Positions 32,380 through 42,280 of a DNA stretch of 64,000 nucleotides are shown piece by piece. Source of the DNA: Fragilaria radians (Eukaryota > Bacillariophyta > Fragilariophyceae > Fragilariales > Fragilariaceae); assembly GCA_900642245.1 (NCBI GenBank), contig CAAAJI010000038.1, positions 221,402 through 285,401 of the forward strand, read 5' to 3'. Every line of letters starts with the position of its first letter. Positions within the stretch are counted from its first letter, which is position 1. The notes under the pieces were generated by a model. That model searched no databases. It was not told where the DNA came from and saw only the letters and a program-made list of their open reading frames with translations. A program made the translations under genes and the position numbers.

Positions 32380-33513
32380 CTACAACGATTTATTTTTCGT
32401 AAGCTCGTCCGCCTTTTTCGTAATATTTTCTAACTTTTCGACAAGCGATGAAAGAGATGCCAAGGCAAAGAGGGCATCACGATCTTTTCCTCTTTCTCTT
32501 TTATTCTGATCAGATTTTCCATCATCTTCCATGGGACCTTGTTCCTTGATCCCGGACTCTTGATCGTTTCTGATCGCAGCTGGGCGATGATAAGTCCCTA
32601 AACCCGAAGATAAGCCATGACGCAAGGTAAAAGTACGCACAGCATTTCGACTTTGACTTGAACATGCGAGAGCATCAATAGCTCGTTGAGTGGCTTGCAT
32701 GTGTTGGAAGATCTCGGAAGCCATTCGTAGGTGATTTGTAGCCTGATGAGCTAGTAACTGATGACGTCGTTGCAGCTCAATTGCACAGCCTCTGCTTAGG
32801 TCATGACTCTGAAAAGGTGAAGGTAGCGACGAGCCATCGATGGGATTTAGGGGCATATATTCTTGGAGTGCTGGAAGCATATTTTGTTGTTGAATCGACC
32901 TTAGTGTCGGCTTATAAGGAAAGCAGGGGAAATCCCCTAGTCGATTGTCATTTGCGATGACAGTGGGTAGTCGTACATTTTTTTCATTCAGAGATGGAGT
33001 ATTCCGCTTGATCTGTAAGTTGTCTTGACATATGCCACTTGCCTTTTCCATAAAATGGTTCTGATATGGCTTGATTCTAGAATTTAAACTATCATCATTC
33101 TCGCCTTCTTCTACTGCTTCTTTGCAGTCTTGGACTACTTTACCAAGAAAGGCGCGCCTATCGCGAATCGCATGGGCGATTTTATCCATAGCATGGCGTT
33201 TCTCAACTTCATGCCATAGCTTTGTTTCTCGGTTCAGTTTTAAAAAACGACCTTTTCTTGAAGCAATGCACTTATATACAACGGATACAATTTCCGACTT
33301 TTTCATTCGTGTAATTGCTTCATCGTATTTTGGAATTGCCTTTTCAACCAATTCTCTGAAAACACGATTGCCTTCATGGTTCCAACAACCCGCTCCACGT
33401 CCAAGTATCACATCGTGACTTGAAGGATGTTCAACTACATCTATCGTGTTAGTAGCTAAGCGATCAGGGCTTTCCGATTTTTCATTGACGCATTCAGCTA
33501 CAATCTCCTGCAT
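32380..33513 (-). CDS. DUF6824-type protein (diatom-expanded, possibly DNA-binding), 377 aa
   Basis: The ATG at 33513 (MQEIVAECVN) opens a single exon. Residues of about 28-125 carry the domain common in diatom genomes: DVILGRGAGCWNHEGNRVF, then RFLKLNRETKLWHEV and AMDKIAHAIRDRR. The order [D-x-L-x-GRG...H-x-GN...R-F-x-x-L/V...GRFLK...W-x-E-V...A-x-x-K-x-x-x-A-x-R-[ED]] is its signature, classed as DUF6824. The domain's role is unproven, although its basic helical make-up has led to suggestions of regulation or DNA binding. The rest is Gln/Ser/Asn-rich and probably disordered. It ends with a highly charged stretch (DDGKSDQNKRERGKDRD) and a short heptad-like coil (LASLSSLVEKLENITKK). It has no signal peptide, so it is probably nuclear or cytosolic. 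Confidence 0.85.
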   Translation of the reverse strand: MQEIVAECVNEKSESPDRLATNTIDVVEHPSSHDVILGRGAGCWNHEGNRVFRELVEKAIPKYDEAITRMKKSEIVSVVYKCIASRKGRFLKLNRETKLWHEVEKRHAMDKIAHAIRDRRAFLGKVVQDCKEAVEEGENDDSLNSRIKPYQNHFMEKASGICQDNLQIKRNTPSLNEKNVRLPTVIANDNRLGDFPCFPYKPTLRSIQQQNMLPALQEYMPLNPIDGSSLPSPFQSHDLSRGCAIELQRRHQLLAHQATNHLRMASEIFQHMQATQRAIDALACSSQSRNAVRTFTLRHGLSSGLGTYHRPAAIRNDQESGIKEQGPMEDDGKSDQNKRERGKDRDALFALASLSSLVEKLENITKKADELTKNKSL

Positions 33514-34399
33514 TTTTTCGTTGATTAAAGCAACACGTCGTCTTGATTTTATGTTCGAATTTTTTCAAACATTTATGTACAATCAGCAACAAATCGGTAC
33601 AAGTTAAAGAGAAACCTGCATTCGAGTAGTAAGGCAACGATACTTCGCTTTAACTACTTAATTCAACTACCATGAACGGACGAATGCCATCGAAAGGATG
33701 ACCGTTCGACGGAGTCATTTTCGATGTTTTTCTTTCTAAATGACGACAATATCAAATGGCTTTTTGTTTGATCGGCTTTAATACACTTCTTCGAAAATCC
33801 CTATGATTGAGAATGACTTAACAATAATTCTAATCGTGGCAACAAAAGACAAATTGAACGTTGCTCAGCAGTAATCATTTGCCTCATGTGATGAGAATTT
33901 AGCGTTGTGAATATAAATTTTAATTCCTTGGACCAAGTTGCTGTTATCAAAGTCTATTTTTTGTTATTATATGAATAAATCAAGTTTTCCAGACATGCCT
34001 CAAAGTAGGGTATTCCTGTCCACGCCTGAGTGGCGATTCACAGTTCCTTTCACTGACCTCATCTTTGATATCTTCTCGGTAATCCTGTTTCATTTTCAGG
34101 GGGTCATCCCTGTTATGGTCCCTCATTTTATTTAACTATTGAACATGGACTTAAATCTAGCTTAACTCTTCATCCTTGATATTCATATCAGGAAGGCAAC
34201 TTTAAATACAGATTTTTGCTTTACCTCACTGCCTGCTGTTGCTAGGAATACAACCAGGACAATATAGCTCAAAATCCTTGTGAAATCAATATCTTGGTTC
34301 CCATATCATTGCTAGAGGCTTAGTATCTATGAATCAGAGTCTATGCCTTTCGTTTCCCTTTTTTCCCTCACGCATAAATATCTAGACATAGGCTCAGGA
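33514..34399. other. Intergenic, no gene seen
   Basis: This is the promoter side of the DUF6824 gene. No intact gene is present. The small open frame at 33938-34135 shows no motif. Confidence 0.4.
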
Positions 34400-34700
34400 A
34401 TCCTGTAAGAATAATCTACAATAATGGGGTCAATCCAAGGAAACCAAATTCTTGCTTCAAAGGGATGGAAAAAAGGAGGGTTGCTCCTAAGCATAACTCC
34501 TAACGTACAATCTTGGGGGCGAATGTAGTATAGTCTAAATCCTGAAAGATATCACTTTACTTTAAGCTAGCCAAAACAAGTTCATCTAGAATAAGACTAA
34601 TTCAAGAGATGCTATTTGCACCTACATCTAGAGACGTCTAGTAAATGCTAGTAGATATGGTACTGATATCAGATATACTAGCATATCTAAGACAACAGTG
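34400..34700 (+). repeat. End of a gypsy pol and start of its LTR (diverged copy)
   Basis: AATCTTGGGGGCGAATGTAGT at about 34509-34529 matches the polypurine/LTR junction at 953-975. The LTR would then start with TG at 34524. Downstream, AAGAGATG...GCACCTAC...AGAGACGTC...AGTAAATGCTAGTAG follows the same block order as the LTRs at 971 and 49141-49432. The similarity is weak but collinear. Confidence 0.45.
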
Positions 34701-34930
34701 ACTGAAAATGATAATGCTTGCTGCTTTCTCATTCGCAAATCTTATCGATACTAATCAAAGGTCTCTAGAATTTAGGTGATGATAAATCACATCGAACTTT
34801 TATATGATTAAATATTTTTTCTAAAGGAAGAGCACTCAAAAGATATTTGACGCGCCAGCATAGTCTGGAGAACATATTTGATTCTAAGTCAAAGAATGAT
34901 CTAAAACAATTGAATGGTGATAAACAATTA

Positions 34931-35107
34931 GTCCAGGAAGACTCCGGTCTTTGCGATTAGAAAACAAAAGCAATTTTTCATTATATCCTAAAATAAGACA
35001 TCATTTTCACTTTTCTTTTCAATGTAGAGCATTAATGCTCTAAGGGAGATTGAGATAGAAAAACTCCTCTTGATTTCAAATCGCAAAAGATCGGAGTCTC
35101 CCCGGAC
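34931..35107. mobile_element. 177-bp TIR element (MITE, Tc1/mariner-like) flanked by TA
   Basis: The ends are imperfect inverted repeats of about 35 bp. The left end begins GTCCAGGAAGACTCCGGTCT. The reverse complement of the right end begins GTCCGGGGAGACTCCGATCT. Both continue into TTTGCGATT-GAAA. TA dinucleotides sit directly outside both ends (34929-34930 and 35108-35109), the target duplication expected for Tc1/mariner transposition. The interior is AT-rich and too short to code for anything, so it would need a transposase supplied elsewhere. Confidence 0.8.
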
Positions 35108-35109
35108 TA

Positions 35110-35539
35110 CCTTTTCATCATCATTATTTTTTTCAGTCTGCCGTTTGTTATCTCAAGATTGGGATGCCGTGATTATCTATGATGAATTCTAACACCGCAA
35201 ATAAAAAGATTGACCTACTACCTATCTCAAAGCAGTAAAATATCAAGTTCAATCACTCAAAGACATCTTGATACCTTCGCAATGGATATTCAACATAAAA
35301 GCTATGACGTGGACAAAAACCTCAAATAGGTAGCTTACAAATTTACACCCATTAGCGCAATGTATATCAAGAATATTTACAATCCATTTTGATGAAATTA
35401 TAGGGCGTATGTCAGCCCAATCTCAGCATTTGTTTCGCTGTGCTTTTCAACGAAAACACTTATGGTTTCTATGGTTCGTATTGAAGCATTTAATGTTCCA
35501 TGCCTCCATTAGTAGTTACTTAAATTTGATTCCATTATT
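35110..35539. other. Intergenic, no gene seen
   Basis: AT-rich sequence between the MITE and the LINE fragment. Confidence 0.35.
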
Positions 35540-36120
35540 GGTTGCCAGCACTTTAGTTACATAGTGGTATTCTTAAAGTCTGTATTCCTTGTAGCGATGT
35601 TCATTTCCTGGCCTAGAAATACATCAATGTTGTTTGTTTCCATATAGTTTGTTATAACTTCCAACTTTCTCATATGATTATCTGTCCCTGCTCCACCCAG
35701 GAAGAAACATTTTCCGCCATAACATAGCGCCAATATTGTCAATACTGACCACAGTTCTGACAGAGATCTCAAGAATCTCTATTAAGTAACAGAAAAATCT
35801 GTACATCCTTGAACTATTCCTGATTGGCCTCTTGCCACTTTCATTTATGATCTGCAATAAGATGATCCCAAGCTTCATTAATGGAAGCTGATTCCTTTTG
35901 ATTATCTCGCACCTTCAAGGCAAAGTTAGCTTGATCAGCACTCATCTCTATTCCTGGAATCAAGGCATTGATGGTATCTGTCGTGTCTGGATTAATTCAG
36001 CCTTGACGCTTGTTCATTACCTTTACTACCTTAGGAATTAAGGCTTTCTTTTCACTATCCTCGATAAGCTTTCCTCAAGTTCAATTCCCATTCATTCTTC
36101 TTCATTTTTGTCCTTGTGAA
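35540..36120 (-). mobile_element. LINE-like fragment with an endonuclease N-terminus
   Basis: The minus strand, with stops, reads from 36110 down: INALIPGIEMSADQANFAL, KVRDNQKESASINEAWDHL, then at about 35690-35560 GGAGTDNHMRKLEVITNY and METNNIDVFLGQEMNIATRN. The NNIDVFLGQE part resembles the start of APE-type endonucleases of non-LTR elements, where a V-x-x-x-M-x-x-x-x-I-D-V/I-x-x-x-Q-E pattern is usual. A second copy of the upstream part is at 7320-7565. The assignment is probable, not certain. Confidence 0.5.
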
Positions 36121-36559
36121 CCTCCTCTTCATTAAGTTGATTCCTCAGTTTCAATGTAAAGGATGAACGGTCCACTTGGAGTGAGAGCCTTCAGACCAGT
36201 CTGAGGCGCTCTGGAATTACAGCTTAAAAAACTTGAGATACCCACGGCAGAATTAAGAAAAAGACTAAATACGGCAAGAGCAGCTGCGCATCGTTGCTTT
36301 AAGTGAGCTGGTCTATAGAATCCGTAATCCATCGATGTGAATAGTTTTATATCTACTAAATTTATGCGAAGAGGACTTTATAACAAGGATTGTCGCAAAG
36401 TCACGTCTTTGCATAACATATTAAAGTATATTGTTTTATTTGTCACAGTGACAACAAAAGCTTTCTCCATTTATAATGGCAAAGAATACTTTCATGGTAC
36501 CCTGGAAACTTACTCAACATAGTATAAACTTACATTAAAACCCACACTTAGACTATCAT

Positions 36560-37160
36560 GATATGGTCAGGACTTACGCATGCTGTTGAAGCCGTATGCT
36601 CCATTTTTCAAGAGCGTAAAGTATCAGAGAATGAGCGCAAGAAAATGGCTTTTGGCCTCTCAAAAACATTAGAATGTGAACCCTGGGAATTGGTTTGCGT
36701 CAATCTCATGGCTCTATTCACTAGAAAGACTTTACAAGTTTGACCCTGAATGCAATGAAATGTCACAATCCACAAGCAAATGTGTTGAGCATGTGCACAA
36801 AGTTTTAAATGGCATGCTCAGATCAATTCACATGGAAAATAAAAATTTTGCAATGCAATGTATGAACTATAAGAATTACCAATTGTATAATATTACCGGT
36901 GACATCTTGTCAACTTGTACATGATAGAGATGTGTTTTACAATATTACATTACAAATAAATTGCGACTGAATCAAAAAGAGAAAACAGAGAATAATTGAT
37001 AAATTCAACATTATAGAGAATGAATTGCATATTCTTTATGAATACAAAGTTGAAGACCAAGTGCTGGAAAGATCCGGCATTCTTTGGAAATTACCATCAC
37101 CACTAACGTGACCATTTCCTTTTTCAAATGTGTATAAGAATGGAACAATTCAAGTCTGCT
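36560..37160 (+). mobile_element. Decayed Ty3/gypsy integrase C-terminal part
   Basis: Read through stops and shifts, the + strand gives CHNPQANVLSMCTKF at about 36768-36812, then LNGMLRSIHMENKN, VTSCQLVHDRDVFYNITLQI, IKKRKQRIIDKFNIIENELH, YKVEDQVLERSGILWKL and PFPFSNVYKNGTIQV. It is collinear with the integrase at 1-970, including the chromo/connection part (YKV-DQV...ERSGIL). No complete domain survives. Confidence 0.75.
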
Positions 37161-38167
37161 TGCTCAAAGTAAGACTAGAGCTCATCTCCCTCCACGTGCA
37201 GTTGCTCAGTTTTACATTCTTTAAGCAGCAGATCTGTTTGCATAAGTCTTAACTTGCTTTGCCATTGATACTGGGAAAAGAATATTTTCTCATTATTCCA
37301 GGAAAATATTGATAAACGCGATTTTCTAATCTTGAAAATTCTAGACTTCTTATGGTCTTGATAACGATAATTTTCATGATTACATTATAGACTCGTTGTA
37401 TCCGAGACAGACCCGCCTGGAAAAGACAAATACAAATACTACTATCGAAGATGCAGTCATAGAGTTGGATTTCATCGCCAATATAATGTCAATTAAGAGT
37501 TCAAGTTTCATTTCTAAAAATCGCAAACACAAGAACTATAATTGATAGCATTGAGCTGAAATTGTGTTTCGTTGGCAGATGTGTTTGATGTACCACGAAT
37601 GCGATGCTTAGTATTTATGGCTCAACACGTCTATGTGAAAGGTGATTGTTAGAGCATGAGATAGTTTGTTGGGCAGTAGTATCGCGTTTTGGTCGTGATT
37701 TAGTCCGATACGATTCTAATTTCAACTGTTCTGAATTTTACATTTTTCTCAGTTTTCTGTAAATGCTCCTTTGACTCCATTGTCACACGCTCATTTATCA
37801 TAATAACTTCGTGACGTCGATACTTTTTTCCCATATGATTAAATGTTCAAAATAGAACCGATGACTTCGGTGGTTACAATTCTTGATTTCTATACGACAA
37901 GCCCTTCAGAAAAGAAGATCTGCTATTGTTAAATCTTTCATATGTTCTTGGAGGTTCCAATGGGCAGCCTTTAGAAACGTATTGGGAGTATAGTCTCGTT
38001 CCCATACTCATGTACATGAAATAGCGTATTAGTGTATAAATACTTCCTTTGCAAATTCTGTACGAACAGAATACTTACGTATAGTTTCGTCGTGATAGTT
38101 TTTGAAGGGCTGAAACACATCTGTTATCATTTTCTTGCTGTTGGGTTTAATATACTGTGAAGGATTA
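37161..38167. other. Intergenic/promoter of the gene at 38168
   Basis: No gene is seen. The last few hundred bases probably hold the promoter and leader of the following large gene. Confidence 0.4.
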
Positions 38168-40585
38168 ATGTACTCTAATAACAATACGTTCCTTGGTGGC
38201 ACCTTGAATGGATCGGTCTCAGGGAATTCTGGAGGATCTCTATCCCAACGTGGTCATTCGGCAAATACTCTATCGCAAATGGTAGGTGTCTCAGGGTCTT
38301 TAGGAAACATTTCAGGAACTCGCCGTGGAAGTGGAGGAGTAGTTGGAATGACTGGCATGGGAGGGCTTGGGACAGGAGGTAACTTCAACGTTAGTGGAAT
38401 TTCAGATAGAAGGTCTACAATGTCGATTGGCAATCTTGGCATAGACTCCGCTGTGATTCCCGACATTTTTGGTCGTAGATCAAGTTTAGGCTTCGATGAT
38501 TCTTTCTTTAGTCGCCGGGATTCCCTCGAGACTTCAACAGCAATGATTGATGCTTGCATCCTTGATTTGACAAGGCGGCGTTTATCCATGGCTATGGGAT
38601 CTCCTTCTCAAACAGCTACAGTGAACAATGACATTGCACTTCAATCAAGTGTTCCCATAACGGGATTGCCGTCAAGCTCTGTTGCTTCTAATCAATCATT
38701 TTCTTCTCAAAACTCTCTTTCAGCAATAGCAGCTCGACAGCAACAGATTCAGCAGCAGCAGATAGAGCTGGATAAGCGTCAAAAAGACATAGATTTGCAG
38801 AGACAGCAGTTATTTGTTGGTTTGCAAGATCAGGCTGCACATGGATCTGGAATGGGAGGTTATGGCAATCAGCTGAGTGCTGGAGGATTCGGTAATTCTA
38901 ATATAGGTGCCAAGAATCTCAATCGCGCACAGCTTAAAATCCCTTCAACATCAGCTCAAACAACGCAATCAACCGCTCAAAGACCTTGTTGGTGGATTTG
39001 TCAAGTTTGTAAAAAACGAGCATTTGCTTCTCGTCAAGAAGCATCTAATCACGAGATAATTTGTGCTGAATCTAGAGAATCTCGAATCATGGATCATCGT
39101 CAGACGCAGTTTCAACAAGCTCACGTGGAACAAATGAAGTTTCAAAACGTTGAAAATAGATCGATCCAAAACTCATCGCAATTGAACCACCAACAGGGTT
39201 CCACGATGCCTTTATTCACGGCACAGGACATGCTAGATACTAATGACGAACGATCATTTTCAGTTCTTCATCATCCGCTCCCCCTGGCAATGTCTTCCGA
39301 CAAGGAATGGTTAACTCCATTGCATTGCTTTGTACGTAAACACTGCGTCGAAGTATTTTGTGCTTCTTCACAAGATGTGTCTACGCCTTCAAAAGGGAAG
39401 CGCAAGCCTATTCAAATTGGTCAAGTAGGTATCCGCTGTCCTCATTGCCAAACAAGTAGCGCTGGAGCTGTCATGCGCGAGAGAGGTAGTGTGTATTACC
39501 CAACTACAATATCGTCTATCTACAACGCTACTATGAATTTGCTGCAAAGGCATTTGCATGCTTGTCCCTCTTTCCCCAGATGATTTAAGGGGAAGGTATA
39601 AAGCTCTGAAGGCTGACGATGCAAGAAGTGGTACCTCAAAAAAGTATTGGATCGAAAGTGCTTTGAGTCTTGGTCTGTGGACACAGAAAATGGGATACGA
39701 TTTTCAACACGTCGCCCACCGCCGCTGCCCCGTCCGAATCGACAACATCAATCTGCTGTTGTAGCTGGAGGATTAATAGATTCTGATCAAAATGATTCCA
39801 GCAACATCTTTACACCAAATGCGACGAATATGAATGATGATGGAAAAGGTATTGATTCAAACATGGGTGTCACGTTTGATGACGTGGACGAAAATGGAAG
39901 CACATCATACAATGGTGAACGGATCGACGCACTTCAAACTGAATTCGACTCCAAGATTATTCCAAGTGTGAGCTCCTTAGTGACTTTAGAGGATAAACCG
40001 TATGCGACTGCTTTTTCATTTGAACTACTCAGTCAAATGCAACCATGTGTGTTCACTGAGGCAGATCGACTTGGAAAACGGAAAGGATTACCAACAGGAT
40101 TTTCTGGACTTGCTTGTCGTCATTGCTTTGGTGGATATGGCTCTGGTCGATTTTTTCCTTCCAGCATCAAAACATTGTCAGACACCTCGAAAACGTTAAA
40201 TGTGTTATACAATCACATGCTTCGATGTCGTAAATGTCCTCTAGATGTCAAGGAGTCGTTACAAAAATTCAAGATTCACCATGATGATGAGAGAGCCAAG
40301 ATGAAGTTTGGAAGTCAGAAAGCTTTTTTTGCTAAGATCTGGTCACGCCTTCATGATAGGGATAACACTGCCTTGATTGAACAATATTCTATGGGCACGA
40401 GGCAACATCACCAACCAATTAGGAATATTGGTCAATCAGAAGAATTCATCGGCTCTAATGCATCTGCTCCTTTATTCAACCTTAGTACGTTATCACAGCT
40501 TCCCAGTGACTTTTTGGCAGGCTTTGATGCTTTTGCTAACCAGGGCAGTGACGGCATGAATAAACGACAACGCATTGGATTATGA
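38168..40585 (+). CDS. Large two-module CxxC...H...C protein, 805 aa after correcting two frameshifts
   Basis: The first ATG is 38168; a longer frame needs a TTG start. The coding frame is broken twice, and the shifts compensate. An extra C lies in CCCC at 39574-39577, and a base is missing at CTGTGG, 39675-39680. Repaired, it reads ...HLHACPSFPDDLRGRY...LGLVDTENGIRF.... The N-terminal 230 residues are Gly/Ser/Asn-rich, and a Gln-rich coil (QQQIQQQQIELDKRQKD) follows. A zinc-like WICQVCKKRAFASRQEASNHEIIC comes next. Two copies of a C-terminal module follow. The first has GIRCPHCQT, then YYPTTISSIYNATMNLLQRH and HACPSFP. The second has LACRHCFGG, then RFFPSSIKTLSDTSKTLNVLYNH and RCRKCP. Between them lies DDARSGTSKKYWIESALSLG. 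The family is unrecognised. A nuclear, nucleic-acid-related role is plausible because each module has the CxxC...H...C pattern of a zinc site. Confidence 0.75.
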
Positions 40586-41277
40586 CCTTACAATGCTCTG
40601 ATAGACTCCTGTGCACTATCCGCAGTCAAAGCCTAGTAGTGTTTCTGTCTTGTAAACTAGATCACTCTTAATTATGGAAATGAAATAAAATTTCTCTATC
40701 CAGTGCTCCTAAGGAAAAAGGCTCCTTTGTCTGGAAACTCGTATACTTTGAATCTGGAAATATTGTAACGTCATGGTGTAACAGATTATGTCTCATTCAT
40801 TTTTTGCCTTTTAATTGACGACAGTGGAAGGCTAAAGTAATTGTTATCTTTGCCCGGACCATCACGGAAGAAGTTTCCTTATTTTAATCATACTTTGAAA
40901 GACATTACATAAAAGGATCATTTGAAATCATTACTCGATTTGTTGGCTAGAAATATTCAGAGCAATCCTCATGGACTATTTGCTTGTCACCTAATTTCCC
41001 TTTCGAATCTTTTTAATGACATTTATTTGACATCTAAATTAGCCACGCACTAAACTTAAAATGATGACAACAACATTAAACCTGAAAAAAGATCCAGAAT
41101 ACTAAGCGAAGAATTCAAGAAAAATAAGTGTTAAAAATTTATTGCAATGAAGAATAGTGAATCTTCATCAATCTATCTATCATTACATCCAGCTGGATGT
41201 TTCTTTAAGCTCTCCTTGTTGTTCATAATAGAAAAAGTTTACCTTGATGCAGTTGTCTCCCTTATTCGGATATGTTT
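40586..41277. other. Convergent intergenic region, no gene seen
   Basis: This stretch lies between the 3' ends of the two-module protein gene (+) and the dehydrogenase gene (-). Confidence 0.4.
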
Positions 41278-42280
41278 CTATGCCTTGATTCCACCAGCCA
41301 TTCCTCCGTCGACAACGAGATTCGTGCCGGTTATGTAACTTGCATCCCGCGATAAGAGAAATGCGACACTAGATAGTACCTCTCCAACAGTACCCAATCG
41401 TTTCATGGGAACCGAGTTGATTTTACTTGCCGCAACTACAGAAGGATCTGAATCGAAATATGGTGATTTAGATGCTGCATGGAGTTCATTTTGACGTGTC
41501 CACATAAATCCAGGTCCAATGAGAGCCGGTGATACTGCGTTGACACGAATGTTGTATGGTGCAAGGTCTTTGGAGGTCGTGACTATTCACAGAAATAATT
41601 AATAATTGCCACAGTGAGCAGAAAAAGAGGATGAATACACACATGAGTTGAAAAAGTAATGAAGCCTAAATTCAGGTATCGATATGAAAACTAGGAAAGA
41701 TAATGCCAAAGTATTTGATGATCCACGTACCTGTCATTCCCAAAACAGCTGCTTTGCTAGAAACATAAGCAACCATGGCTGGTGTACCCCGTAATCCAGC
41801 GACTGATGCGGTATTGACAATACTACCACCAGTGGATTGCTTCGCCATATGCTTAGCTGCAGCTTGTAGTACTATGAACATTCCAGTAACATTGATTTCC
41901 ATAACCCGCGAAAAGTCAATTGGATCATACTCCAGTGTCGGTTTGATATCACCTTGATACCCAGCGTTATTCCACAACAAATCAATGGAACCAAATGTCT
42001 GCATGACCTGATCCATCGCAACTTGTACAGATTCAACCAAGGTAACATTGCACTCCGCGGTAAAAATATCAGCACTTGGATTTTGCTGTAATACATACTC
42101 TTTAGTTTCCTTCAGAGCATTCGCATCAACTTCCAATGCTGCTACTTTTGCCCCACATTGGGAGAAGAACAAACATCCCTCCCTACCAAAGTTGCCTCCA
42201 GCACCCGTAATAACAATCACTTGACCAAGAAAACGAGAAGCATTATGATTAGTTTCAGTTGAATCTGTTCCTACTTTCAT
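41278..42280 (-). CDS. Short-chain dehydrogenase/reductase (classical SDR), two exons, 284 aa
   Basis: Minus-strand exons 42280-41731 and 41582-41278 are joined by a 148-bp GT-AG intron (GTACGT donor), which restores ...VLGMTVTTSKDLAPYNIRVNAVSP.... The total is 285 codons including the stop. The protein has the classical SDR set: the cofactor glycine motif VITGAGGNFGRE near residue 24, LLWNNAGYQG (NNAG), the catalytic Ser in NTASVAGLRG and the Tyr/Lys pair YVSSK. The conserved C-terminal stretch GTNLVVDGG follows. Asp/Glu after the second beta strand (LEVDANALKE) suggests NAD(H) more than NADP(H). The substrate cannot be read from the sequence. The family includes 3-oxoacyl-ACP reductases and alcohol or sugar dehydrogenases. 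There is no targeting peptide, so it is likely cytosolic. Confidence 0.92.
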
